Shown one piece after another: positions 49,453-58,442 of a stretch of 64,000 nt of DNA. Positions within the stretch are counted from its first letter, which is position 1, and each line of letters opens with the position of its first letter. The stretch spans positions 1 through 64,000 of the forward strand of contig NZ_JAQGNX010000127.1 in NCBI RefSeq assembly GCF_028293835.1. The letters are read 5' to 3'. The position numbers were made by a program, and so were the translations under genes. This DNA is from Pseudomonas sp. GTDB taxonomy: Bacteria; Pseudomonadota; Gammaproteobacteria; Pseudomonadales; Pseudomonadaceae. A model generated the notes under the pieces. That model worked only from the letters and a program-made list of their open reading frames with translations, was not told the origin of the DNA and searched no databases.

Positions 49453-52400
49453 TCACAGCTGTATGACCTCTATCTTTTTCCCCGCCGGCGCTGCGTCGAC
49501 AAACAACGTTTTGCCTTGCCATTGATTCAGCAACACCTGGCGTTTCGCTTGGGCATGCACCAGATAGCGCTCTTTTACCGGGCCATAGCCGCGTACGGCA
49601 TCGGGTAATTCGGCCAGGCTTACGGCGAGTAGGTGATTGTCCAGGCTCAATTCCTTGAGAATCAGATCAAGCACCGTTTCGTAGTCCGCCAGCCATTGGC
49701 GTTCGACCTTGCGCTCATGGGTGCGGCCAAACGGGTCGAGCCACGTGTTGCGCAGGAATTTCATTCGCGCCAACACTTTGAAACCGCTGAGCATCCATGG
49801 GCCATAGCTGCTTTTCTTCGGTTCGACGCCGGCTTTATTTAACACGGGCGGGGCGAGGTGGAAGCGCAGGGCGAAATCTCCCTCGAAATTGGCCTCGATC
49901 TTTTTCAAAAACTCACCGTCGGTAAACAACCGCGCCACTTCGTATTCGTCCTTAATCGCCAGCACTTTGAAGTAATAGCGCGCCACGGCTTCGGTCAGCG
50001 GCCCTGGCTTGCCCAGCAGCAGGGACTCAGCCTTGCGAATCGCTTCGATGCGGCGCTGATAGCGTTGCGCATAACCTTCGTTTTGATAGGCACGCAATAC
50101 ATCCATACGGCGGTTGATGGATTGGTTCAGGGTTTGTGACAGCACCCGATCCGGGCTTTTCACCTTGAGGGTTTCCAGGCGCGCCAACAGGCGCGGCAGA
50201 TCGACCGCAGCGCGACGTCCCCAGAGAAATGCCATGCGGTTGAACTCAACGGCCGTACCGTTCAGTTCTATGGCTTGCATCAGTGCCTCTTCTCCCACCG
50301 GCAGCCAGCCGTTTTGATACGCATGGCCGAGCATGAACGTGTTGGTGGCAATAGAGTCACCCATCAACGCAGTGGCGATTCGGCTGGCGTCCAGGAACAC
50401 CGCGTGGTCACTGCCGACGCTGTCGACAATCTGTTCGGCCATGCCCTGACTGCGAAACAGTGGATCCGGGTTGGCGTCCAAGTCGCCGGTTTCCGCCTGT
50501 CGGGCGAAGGTACGGACAAACGCGCTGGTGATGCTCTGTTCGCTGTTGATCAGCGCATGGGTCACGCCGTGCCGCAGTTTTGTCAAGGTTTCGCTGTGGG
50601 CACTGACCACCAGGTCACAGCCCAACAGCAAGCTGGTTTCTCCCTCGGCAATGCGGGGCGCGAAGAGCTGGTCCTGACGCTCGGCGATACGGATGTGCGA
50701 CCACACCGCGCCACCTTTTTGCGCCATGCCAGCCATGTCCAGGTTAAGCGCACCCTTGCCCTCGATAAACGCCGCCATGCCAAGCAGGGCACCAATAGTG
50801 ACCACGCCGGTGCCGCCAACGCCAGTTACCAGAATGCTGCACGGCTCGTTCAGCGATAAGGCCGCTGGAGTGGGCAATACCCACTGTTCTTCCGCACGTT
50901 GCGTTAGGGCCTTGGGTTTGCGCAGGGTGCCGCCTTCGACAGTGACGAAGCTCGGGCAGAAACCGGTCAAGCAAGTGAAGTCTTTATTGCATGACGACTG
51001 ATCGATTTCACGTTTGCGGCCGAACTCGGTGTCCACCGGCACCACCGACATGCAGTTGGATTTGCTGCTGCAGTCGCCACAGCCTTCGCACACGGCTTCG
51101 TTGATCACCACCCGACGTGCCGGGTCGGCGAATTTGCCGCGTTTGCGCCGACGACGCTTTTCTGCGGCGCAGGTTTGGTCGTAAATAAGCGCGGACACGC
51201 CGGCAAATTCCCGTAACTCATGCTGCACCTGGTCCATCAGGTCGCGGCGATAGACCGGCACCCCGGGAGCAAGATCATTAATGTGCTGATATTTATCAGG
51301 TTCTTCACTGACCACGACAATTTTCAACACGCCTTCAGCGGCCAATTGTCGGCTGATCTGCGCAACACTTAGGCTGCCGTCCACCGGTTGGCCGCCAGTC
51401 ATGGCCACGGCGTCGTTGTAGAGAATTTTGTACGTGATCGAGACCTTGGCCGCCACCGATGCCCGAATCGCCAGAAGGCCCGAGTGGAAATAAGTACCGT
51501 CGCCCAGGTTAGCGAACACATGGCGGGTTTCGGTGAATGGCGATTGCCCGATCCAGGCGACGCCTTCGCCGCCCATTTGGCTGAAGGTCTGGGTTTGCGG
51601 ATAGATCCATGCCGCCATGTAATGGCAACCGATCCCGGCCAGCGCACGGCTGCCTTCAGGGACTTTGGTCGAGGTATTGTGCGGGCAGCCGGAGCAATAA
51701 TGCGGCACTCGCTCCATCAGATTGCCCAACGGTTGGCAGGCTTGCAGCTGGGCATCGAGCACCGCCAGACGCACTTGTAACGGACCGCTCTGGCATACGC
51801 GCAAGATACGTCGGGCCAACGCCCGAGCAATCTGTGCCGGGGTCAGTTCACCAATCGCCGGCAATAACCAGTCCGTGTGCGGCAGGCTCCATTCGCCTTT
51901 GTCGTCAAACTTGCCGACGATGCGTGGGCGAACGTCTTCGCGCCAGTTGTAGAGTTCTTCTTTAAGCTGGTACTCGATGAGGTGGCGTTTTTCTTCCACC
52001 ACGACGATCTCTTCCAGGCCCTCGGCGAACTGCCGTACGCCATCGGCTTCCAGTGGCCAAATCATCCCGACCTTGTACACCCGCAAGCCAATCTGGGTTG
52101 CCAAAGCCTCATCGATGCCAAGAATTTTTAGCGCCTGGCACACGTCCAGGTAGGACTTGCCCGAGGTGATGATACCGATCCGCGCCTTGGGCGAATCGAG
52201 CACTATGCGGTCCAGGCGGTTGGCCTTGGCGTAGGCGAGGGCGGCGTACAGCTTGTGTTCCAGCAGGCGTTTTTCCTGCGCCAGCGGTGGATCTGGCCAA
52301 CGGATATTGAGGCCGCCTTCGGGCAACTGGAAATCCGGGATGATCGGCTGCACGCGTTGTGGGTCGAGGTCGACGATGGCCGCGCTTTCCACAGTATCCG

Positions 52401-53004
52401 CCACGGCCTTTAGCGCCACCCAGCACCCTGAGTAGCGCGACATTGCCCAGCCGTGAAGGCCGTAGTCAAGGTATTCCTGAACCCCGGATGGCGCCAGCAC
52501 CGGCATCATCACGGCTTTGAAAATATGCTCGGTCTGGTGCGGCAGTGATGAACTGCGGGCACCATGGTCGTCGCCAGCAATCGCCAACACACCGCCAAAA
52601 GTGGAGGTCCCAGCGGCGTTAGCATGGCGGAACACATCACCGCAGCGGTCGACACCCGGACCTTTGCCGTACCACATGCCAAATACGCCATCGTATTTGG
52701 CGCCTTCAAAAATGCTGACCTGCTGCGTACCCCAGACCGAAGTGGCCGCAAGGTCTTCGTTGACCCCTGGGTGAAACACCGTGTGATTGGCTTTCAAGTG
52801 ATCACGGGCTTTCCACAACGCCTGATCGAAATTGCCCAACGGTGAGCCGCGATAGCCGGAAATGAAACCGGCGGTATTCAGCCCGTTGGCCAGGTCACGC
52901 TGACGCTGCATCAAGGGCAAGCGGACCAGCGCTTGAATACCGGTCAACAACACCTTGCCATGCTGCTGCAGGTACTTGTCTTCCAGGGATGGAAGCTTAC
53001 TCAT
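49453..53004 (-). CDS. indolepyruvate ferredoxin oxidoreductase, fused subunits
   Basis: 1,183-residue thiamine-diphosphate enzyme that oxidatively decarboxylates aryl or branched 2-oxo acids to acyl-CoA with ferredoxin as acceptor. The N-terminal half is the pyrimidine-binding/IorA part (GNFDQALWKARDHLKANHTV); the TPP site has NLGDGTYFHSGLLAIRAS; the iron-sulfur part has EAVCEGCGDCSSKSNCMSVV and further Cys (SSCNKDFTCLTGFCPSF). The IorB-like gamma domain begins LVTGVGGTGVVTIGALLGMA. The track start at 53097 is replaced by the ATG at 53004 (MSKLPSLEDKY), which follows CTGGAGAACGCCCC. It is divergent from the MDR gene. Aerobic bacteria use this fused form for amino-acid catabolism; its role in this locus is unclear. 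Confidence 0.93.
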   Translation of the reverse strand: MSKLPSLEDKYLQQHGKVLLTGIQALVRLPLMQRQRDLANGLNTAGFISGYRGSPLGNFDQALWKARDHLKANHTVFHPGVNEDLAATSVWGTQQVSIFEGAKYDGVFGMWYGKGPGVDRCGDVFRHANAAGTSTFGGVLAIAGDDHGARSSSLPHQTEHIFKAVMMPVLAPSGVQEYLDYGLHGWAMSRYSGCWVALKAVADTVESAAIVDLDPQRVQPIIPDFQLPEGGLNIRWPDPPLAQEKRLLEHKLYAALAYAKANRLDRIVLDSPKARIGIITSGKSYLDVCQALKILGIDEALATQIGLRVYKVGMIWPLEADGVRQFAEGLEEIVVVEEKRHLIEYQLKEELYNWREDVRPRIVGKFDDKGEWSLPHTDWLLPAIGELTPAQIARALARRILRVCQSGPLQVRLAVLDAQLQACQPLGNLMERVPHYCSGCPHNTSTKVPEGSRALAGIGCHYMAAWIYPQTQTFSQMGGEGVAWIGQSPFTETRHVFANLGDGTYFHSGLLAIRASVAAKVSITYKILYNDAVAMTGGQPVDGSLSVAQISRQLAAEGVLKIVVVSEEPDKYQHINDLAPGVPVYRRDLMDQVQHELREFAGVSALIYDQTCAAEKRRRRKRGKFADPARRVVINEAVCEGCGDCSSKSNCMSVVPVDTEFGRKREIDQSSCNKDFTCLTGFCPSFVTVEGGTLRKPKALTQRAEEQWVLPTPAALSLNEPCSILVTGVGGTGVVTIGALLGMAAFIEGKGALNLDMAGMAQKGGAVWSHIRIAERQDQLFAPRIAEGETSLLLGCDLVVSAHSETLTKLRHGVTHALINSEQSITSAFVRTFARQAETGDLDANPDPLFRSQGMAEQIVDSVGSDHAVFLDASRIATALMGDSIATNTFMLGHAYQNGWLPVGEEALMQAIELNGTAVEFNRMAFLWGRRAAVDLPRLLARLETLKVKSPDRVLSQTLNQSINRRMDVLRAYQNEGYAQRYQRRIEAIRKAESLLLGKPGPLTEAVARYYFKVLAIKDEYEVARLFTDGEFLKKIEANFEGDFALRFHLAPPVLNKAGVEPKKSSYGPWMLSGFKVLARMKFLRNTWLDPFGRTHERKVERQWLADYETVLDLILKELSLDNHLLAVSLAELPDAVRGYGPVKERYLVHAQAKRQVLLNQWQGKTLFVDAAPAGKKIEVIQL

Positions 53005-53205
53005 TGGGGCGTTCTCCAGGCTTGTTTTGGCGTGCGTCCGCAGGGAGAGAACCGGCGCACTTGTTATGAATTCGAGTTTCGGCAGGTGACCTGACAACGT
53101 AAAAAACCGACATTTCCACGCTAGGCATTCGTCAACCAGGTACCACCCGCAGTGATCTCATCTGCTTAAAGTAAGACATATTTCTAAAAAGTGTTCTATT
53201 ATTTT

Positions 53206-53219
53206 CAATCGGACGATTG
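53206..53219. promoter_or_regulatory. 6-2-6 palindrome in the divergent gap
   Basis: CAATCG-GA-CGATTG is a perfect inverted repeat 31 bases before the MDR gene's ATG, in a 246-base gap between divergent genes. It overlaps the expected promoter and would suit a repressor. No box assignment is made. Confidence 0.5.
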
Positions 53220-53250
53220 CCAATCACAAAAATCATAAAAGGAGTCAGTC

Positions 53251-54180
53251 ATGCGTGCTGCTGTCATTCATGAGCGAAACGCCCCGCCGGTACTTGAAGA
53301 TTTCGCCGAACCCCAGGCTTTGCAAGGCTCGACGCTTATCGATGTCGATACTGCCGGTCTTGGTGGCTGGGATGTGTTGGGCGCTTATCGACTGGGGGTG
53401 AGCTATCCCTGTGTCATTCGTGGCGAAGGTGTCGGGCATACCACGGACGGCCGTCGGGTGTATTTCGGCGAGCGCTCCGTTCAGCCGTTCGGTGCCTGGG
53501 CAGAACGCACAGTGGTGCCCAGTGAAGAGGTCTGGGATGTACCGGACGATATCGATGACAAGACAGCGATCAGCATGGGCATCGCGGCGACGGGGGCCAT
53601 CGTGCCGCTGGAATACGCAAAGATTCAGCAGGGTGAAAAGGTCTTGATCCTTGGGGCCACCGGCACCTTGGGTCTGATCGCTTTGCAACTGGCGCGACAT
53701 ATGGGCGCGGGCCGGGTCGTGGGTGCTGCGCGTTCTGAACAGGCGTTGCAAGGGCTCAAGTCACGCGGCTTCGCCGATGAGGTGGTGTGCCTGGGTGGCG
53801 ACAACGACAGCGCTGCGTTGAAAGAAGCGGCCGATGGCGGCTTCGATGTGGTGCTGGACCTGGTCTGTGGTCAGCCGTTGCTGTCGGCACTCAAAGCGAC
53901 TAATTGGGGCGCACGGATCATGACCATCGGCACCGGGGCCGGGCGCAAGATTGAGTTGGACATCGCCGACCTGTTGTTCCGCAACCTGTCGTGCATCGGT
54001 ACTGGGCAGCGCCCACCGGCGGATCGGCAGCAGATCTGGCAGCGCTTGTTACGCATCGCCAAAGAGCGCGAGATTCAGGTCGATTACGCGGACTACACCC
54101 TTGACCAGGCGGCACAAGCCTGGGCCGCGCAGGTCGCCGGTCCCCACGCGAAGATCACCGCCAGCATCCGCCGCTCATAG
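53251..54180 (+). CDS. MDR family quinone oxidoreductase-like protein
   Basis: 309-residue zinc-free medium-chain dehydrogenase/reductase. The GroES-like domain (residues 1-120) lacks the structural Cys quartet and the catalytic zinc ligands. KVLILGATGTLGLIALQLAR is the NADPH-binding motif. Such proteins reduce enones, quinones or enoyl groups. AAAAGGAGTCAGTC precedes the ATG. The amidohydrolase gene follows by 36 bases, so they form an operon. Substrate unknown. Confidence 0.88.
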   Translation: MRAAVIHERNAPPVLEDFAEPQALQGSTLIDVDTAGLGGWDVLGAYRLGVSYPCVIRGEGVGHTTDGRRVYFGERSVQPFGAWAERTVVPSEEVWDVPDDIDDKTAISMGIAATGAIVPLEYAKIQQGEKVLILGATGTLGLIALQLARHMGAGRVVGAARSEQALQGLKSRGFADEVVCLGGDNDSAALKEAADGGFDVVLDLVCGQPLLSALKATNWGARIMTIGTGAGRKIELDIADLLFRNLSCIGTGQRPPADRQQIWQRLLRIAKEREIQVDYADYTLDQAAQAWAAQVAGPHAKITASIRRS

Positions 54181-54216
54181 CACCCGGCACGGACCACAAC
54201 AATAAGGAGAGCAACA

Positions 54217-55236
54217 ATGCTGATAGACGTACACGCGCACCTGCTGACCAAAGGGATGCTCAACCAGCATGAGTTCTGGGGGCCATTCATGAAGACCCAA
54301 GGGTTGACGGTAGGGCACTTTTCCCTGGGCACCAAACAACCGACGAAGGCTGCCACCGACGAAGAAGCGGAAGCCAACCTGCTGGCCCGCATGACCCACG
54401 CCAGCCGCCGAAAGCTCATGGCCGAACGTGGCGTCGATAAGTTGGTGCTGTCTACGCCGTCACATGCATTCATGTACTGGGCAGGGGAGTTCGGCACGGA
54501 GTATGCCCGGACCTGCAACGATGAGTTGTCAGCGTTCTGCCGTGCCGACCCGGCGCACTTTGATTTTTGGTGTCACGCCAATCTGGCCGAACCCGCAGCC
54601 GCAGTCAAAGAGATCGAGCGGGCGGTAACCCAGCTCGGGGCCAAAGGCGTGTGCGTCGGTGGTGCGAATTTCAACGGGCTTGAAGCCCATGACAAGCGAC
54701 TGTTTCCAGTATGGGAAAAACTCACCCAGCTGGATGTACCGATCATGGTTCACGGCTACAACCAGTCGATTTACCTGGGCGAAAAGCACACCGACGATAA
54801 ATTTGAAACCAGCTCCATCGTGGGTGACTGCGTCGATGAAACGTTGTTCTTCTGGTATTTGATCTGCGGCGGCGCGCTGGATGTATTCCCAACGCTGAAA
54901 ACCTATATCACCCATGCGGGCGGTATGGCAGTGTTCCAGTTGGGGCGTTTGAGCGAGTTGAACCGGGCCATGGCGCCGGATACACGGAACAAGCGCCCGT
55001 TCATGGATTATCTGGCCAATTTCTATTTCGACCTCGACGTGCATGCGCCTGGTTTACGCCGTGGCGTGGCGGAAGTGGTAGGCAGCGAACGGCTGTTGTA
55101 CGGGACCAATTTCGGCGGCGCCTATGACCACGGCGACTTGACAGAGGGCTTGGGATTATCGACTCAAGAGCGCGAGCGTATTCGCAGTGGTAATGCGATT
55201 GAGTTGTTGAAGCTAGAGGTGCCGGTAGCAGTCTGA
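54217..55236 (+). CDS. amidohydrolase_2 (ACMSD-like) family protein
   Basis: 339-residue TIM-barrel metal-dependent hydrolase or decarboxylase. MLIDVHAHLLTKGML has the His-x-His ligands, VPIMVHGYNQ and TYITHAGGMAVFQ the further His residues. The usual Gly-Ser-Asp near the end appears as LLYGTNFGGAYDHG, so the expected metal-binding Asp may be Asn. That could change the metal or the reaction. ATAAGGAGAGCAAC precedes the ATG. It follows the MDR gene and ends at a terminator inside a REP-rich gap. Family members decarboxylate aromatic or muconic acids, or hydrolyse cyclic compounds. Confidence 0.85.
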   Translation: MLIDVHAHLLTKGMLNQHEFWGPFMKTQGLTVGHFSLGTKQPTKAATDEEAEANLLARMTHASRRKLMAERGVDKLVLSTPSHAFMYWAGEFGTEYARTCNDELSAFCRADPAHFDFWCHANLAEPAAAVKEIERAVTQLGAKGVCVGGANFNGLEAHDKRLFPVWEKLTQLDVPIMVHGYNQSIYLGEKHTDDKFETSSIVGDCVDETLFFWYLICGGALDVFPTLKTYITHAGGMAVFQLGRLSELNRAMAPDTRNKRPFMDYLANFYFDLDVHAPGLRRGVAEVVGSERLLYGTNFGGAYDHGDLTEGLGLSTQERERIRSGNAIELLKLEVPVAV

Positions 55237-55254
55237 TCGAAACATGGACACAAC

Positions 55255-55336
55255 CCCTGTAGGCGTGAGCTTGTTCGCGAGGCGTTAAACCTGACACGCC
55301 GCGCCCGGCCTCTCGCCGACAAGTTGGCCCGTACAG
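55255..55336. repeat. REP doublet
   Basis: CTGTAGGCGTGAGCTTGTTCGCGAGGC and, inverted, CTGTACGGGCCAACTTGTCGGCGAGAGGC. It lies just after the amidohydrolase stop and leads into the terminator. Confidence 0.75.
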
Positions 55337-55360
55337 ATATCTGTCGGGCCAAGATTTTTT
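55326..55360 (+). terminator. intrinsic terminator after the amidohydrolase gene
   Basis: GGCCCG-T-ACAGATATCTGT-CGGGCC makes a long hairpin (with one bulged T), followed by AAGATTTTTT. Confidence 0.8.
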
Positions 55361-55390
55361 GTGTATTGAATATCGATTTGCGGAACCGCA

Positions 55391-55428
55391 ATCTCGGTGG
55401 GAGCGAATACGTTCGCGTTCACCGAGAT
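55391..55428. repeat. inverted repeat, REP half-element
   Basis: ATCTCGGTG and CACCGAGAT are perfect 9-base arms around GGAGCGAATACGTTCGCGTT, which itself can fold as GCGAA/TTCGC. The rest of the gap to 55482 holds no gene. Confidence 0.6.
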
Positions 55429-55482
55429 CCGGGTGATGCCCAGCTGGATATATACACTCAGGTAAGCGCCAGGAAAATCGCC

Positions 55483-56325
55483 TCAGACCCCCTCATTACG
55501 CTTTCTAACCATCTCCGCAAAATCACGCTTCAGCGTCGGGAAGTAGGCAATCTGCCCACCCATGCCCCCCGCGATGTCGATCGACGCGGCGCTGATGAAG
55601 CTTGCATATTCACTGGCAAGAAACAACGCCATGCCCGCCACGTCTTCCGGCTTGCCATAACGCCCCAGCGGCACGACTTTCATGACCATGGCGTCGAACT
55701 CTTCCCGCGTTACGCCTGGCCCCATCTCTTTGTAGTGACGATCCCATTGCCCGGTATCGATCCAACCCATGTTCAGGCTGTTGACCAGGATATTGTCCTT
55801 CGGCAGCGACATCCCGAGTGACCGCGACAGCGCGACGCACGACGCGCGGTTAATCACCGAGGGGATGCCGTCTGGTGTTGGAACAACCCCCGCCAAGGCG
55901 TTGATTTCGATGATCCGTCCCCAACGCTGCGCACGCATGTGCGGCACCACCGCCTGCACAAAACGGAAATGCCCCATCTGCAGGATATTGGCGTGTTCCA
56001 GAATCAATTCCGGCGTGAGGGTTTCAAGGTTGCCTCCGCGGCCCTGACCCGCGTTGTTGACCAGCACATCAACGCCGCCCCAGGCAGACGCAACCTCATT
56101 GACGAAGGCTTTGACCCCCTCGCTGTCGGTCACGTCCACCGCGCGAGCGATGACCGCTTGAGCCTGTTCTGCCAGTTGATCGCCGGCAGCCTTTACCGCC
56201 TCCTCACTGCGCGCACAAATCGCGACCCGGGCACCTTCCGCCGCGAAAGCGCGGGCGATTGCCAAGCCGATACCACGTGACGCGCCCGTAACGATGACGC
56301 GTTTCCCACTCAAATCAATGTTCAT
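55483..56325 (-). CDS. SDR family protein with altered active site
   Basis: 280-residue Rossmann protein. KRVIVTGASRGIGLAIARAF and VLVNNAGQGRGGN are normal. The catalytic region reads IIEINALAGVVPTPDGIPSV and INRASCVALSRSLG: the Ser, Tyr and Lys of the usual triad appear as Asn/Ala, Ser and Arg in my alignment. A known SDR subgroup has similar RNAAL-like sequences, so this may be a distinct chemistry rather than a dead enzyme. AAAGGAACCGTC precedes the ATG. It is divergent from the DUF1302 gene across 428 bases. Confidence 0.85.
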   Translation of the reverse strand: MNIDLSGKRVIVTGASRGIGLAIARAFAAEGARVAICARSEEAVKAAGDQLAEQAQAVIARAVDVTDSEGVKAFVNEVASAWGGVDVLVNNAGQGRGGNLETLTPELILEHANILQMGHFRFVQAVVPHMRAQRWGRIIEINALAGVVPTPDGIPSVINRASCVALSRSLGMSLPKDNILVNSLNMGWIDTGQWDRHYKEMGPGVTREEFDAMVMKVVPLGRYGKPEDVAGMALFLASEYASFISAASIDIAGGMGGQIAYFPTLKRDFAEMVRKRNEGV

Positions 56326-56753
56326 GACGGTTCCTTTGCTGTTCTTGTTTTATGGCTACCTGTCAGGTCGTGTCGGTGCACTGTCGCGGTTCGACAATCG
56401 ACCGGGGCGAGCCATTTAAACCGAAAAATACGGGCTAACAAAGATTATTTGAACATTTATGTTTGATCTGTGCAGTAATGTCCGAAGGCGCTAAGCTGCG
56501 GCTTGCCGGGAGATACACACGATTTACAATCAATTCTGTATAGAGAACTGCAATCTTTATGTGGAATTCTGAATGATGATCCGTTACGGTGGCATTCAGC
56601 TGAAGAGGCTTGGTGATTACTCGATGTGGCGCGAGCCCTCATGAGCCAACCGTTCAGATGGAGGTACGCAGTGACGGAGCATGCTGTACGGTCGCTGAAG
56701 AAACCGTTTGAATGTACATAAACGACTGAAAATAAAAATAAAAGGTAGTTTGT
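56326..56753 (+). promoter_or_regulatory. divergent promoter region of the SDR and the envelope module
   Basis: 428 AT-leaning bases that must carry promoters for both sides. The downstream edge is A-rich (AAAATAAAAATAAAAGG) before the DUF1302 start. I cannot place boxes. The track ORF 56457-56945 on the minus strand runs into DUF1302 and is not credible. Confidence 0.4.
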
Positions 56754-58412
56754 ATGAACGACAAGTTTCGCTGCAGTCGAAAAATTACCAATGGGGCTTT
56801 GACGCTCCTGACAATAGGTATCGCTCAAGGCGCCTTTGCAGCCGCTATTGATTTGCCTAACCCCGAATACCGCCTGCGGATCGACACGACCGTGCGCTAT
56901 AACCTGGGTATGCGCATGGAAGGCCAGGACAGCCACATCGCCCATAGCCCTTCGTACGATGAGTCTGATGGCAAGTTCGGAAAAGGCGATGTTGTTACAA
57001 ATCGTCTGGATCTGTTGAGCGAAATTGACTTTTCATATCTGAACCAATGGGGCGCGCGACTCAGCGCTTCCGGCTGGTACGACCAGGCCTACCACGACAC
57101 CGACGTGAAAAGTAACGTTGCCGGCTACGCCACCAGCTATAACAACAACACCTACAGCAACGAGGTCAAACGCTATGTTCGTGGGCCGTCCGGGGAAATC
57201 CTCGATGCCTTCGTGTGGAAGAACTTCAACATCGGCGCCACGCCGGTCAACGTGAAGATCGGTCGCCACACCAACTACTGGGGCGAGGGCCTGCTGTTCG
57301 GCGCCCACGCCATTTCATATTCCCAGGCACCTACCGATGGCGTGAAAGCGTCTACCAGTCCGGGTATTGAAACCAAGGAAGTATTCTTGCCAGTCGGGCA
57401 GATCTCAGCCAAGGCGCAAGTCACTGACAACCTATCGGTCGCCGGTCAGTACTTCTACGAGTGGGAGCCGACCCGTATCCCATACGGCGGCACTTATTTC
57501 GGTGCAGCGGATCCCCTGTTTGAAGGTCCGGACCGTTTGCCGTTGGCTCCTAACGGCGCGACCTTTCAACGCCAGGATTCGAAGTTCGGACGTGATGGTC
57601 AGAACTGGGGTGTGATGTCCAAACTTAACGTGGAAGCCATCGAATCGACGTTCGGCGCCTACTACCGCCAGTTCGATGACTATCAGCCATGGTTTTCTCC
57701 TGAAGTCAAAGCTGCGCTGGGCGAGTACCGGGTCATCTATCCACGTGGTGTGAAATTGGCCGGCCTGAGTTTCTCGCGGGTATTCGACACTGTTTCGGTA
57801 GGTTCCGACCTGTCGTATCGCCACAACGGTGCGTTGAACGCCACGGGTATCAGCACAGTCGACAACGAAGGTCCGCGCGGTAACACCGTTCACTTCGTGG
57901 CCAACGCTGTGTATGGCGTGCCCCGCAACTTCATCGCTGACAACGGTACGCTGATCGGCGAGTTTGCTTACAGCCACCTGGACAGCGTTACCGAACACCC
58001 TGAGTTATTCAAAGGCGAGGGCACCGCTCAATGCGTCAACGGCCATACGCCGACCATTGCCGGGTCCGGAGACAAGTCCGACGGTTGCTCAACCAAAAAC
58101 TACTACGCCGTGGCAGTCAACTACACGCCGCAATACTTGAACGTTTTCCCGTCGTGGGATATGGATATACCGCTGACCGTCAACTACGGCATTCACGGTA
58201 ACGCAGCGACAGCGGGTGGCGGTAGCGAAGGCGCGTTGGCCTGGTCTGTGGGTACTCACTGGACCTACGCCCAATTGTATGAATTCACCCTCCGTTACGC
58301 AGACACTGCAGCCCAAGCCAAGAACCTGAGCGATAACACCGTGGCCGGTAACGGTAACGTCGGTGGTACTGACCGCGGCTGGCTGGACTTCACATTCAAA
58401 ACCTCCTTCTGA
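56754..58412 (+). CDS. DUF1302 outer-membrane protein
   Basis: 552 residues with an N-terminal signal peptide (ITNGALTLLTIGIAQGAFAA, cleavage near AFA-AAI). The mature part is rich in alternating aromatic/polar strands, such as INGWGARLSASGWYDQAYHD-like stretches, and ends in Phe (FTFKTSF), the outer-membrane barrel signature. DUF1302 is a porin-like family found with DUF1329 in steroid, terpenoid and aromatic catabolic loci. AAAAGGTAGTTTGT precedes the ATG. It heads a four-gene module with DUF1329, YCF48 and RND genes and is proposed to carry hydrophobic substrate across the outer membrane; that is inference. Confidence 0.88.
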   Translation: MNDKFRCSRKITNGALTLLTIGIAQGAFAAAIDLPNPEYRLRIDTTVRYNLGMRMEGQDSHIAHSPSYDESDGKFGKGDVVTNRLDLLSEIDFSYLNQWGARLSASGWYDQAYHDTDVKSNVAGYATSYNNNTYSNEVKRYVRGPSGEILDAFVWKNFNIGATPVNVKIGRHTNYWGEGLLFGAHAISYSQAPTDGVKASTSPGIETKEVFLPVGQISAKAQVTDNLSVAGQYFYEWEPTRIPYGGTYFGAADPLFEGPDRLPLAPNGATFQRQDSKFGRDGQNWGVMSKLNVEAIESTFGAYYRQFDDYQPWFSPEVKAALGEYRVIYPRGVKLAGLSFSRVFDTVSVGSDLSYRHNGALNATGISTVDNEGPRGNTVHFVANAVYGVPRNFIADNGTLIGEFAYSHLDSVTEHPELFKGEGTAQCVNGHTPTIAGSGDKSDGCSTKNYYAVAVNYTPQYLNVFPSWDMDIPLTVNYGIHGNAATAGGGSEGALAWSVGTHWTYAQLYEFTLRYADTAAQAKNLSDNTVAGNGNVGGTDRGWLDFTFKTSF

Positions 58413-58442
58413 TAAATCCAATAAAAACGGAGACAGTCTGAA

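Noticed and set aside
56457-56945. 162-codon minus-strand ORF upstream of DUF1302
   Set aside because: Overlaps the start of DUF1302 and shows no conserved features.
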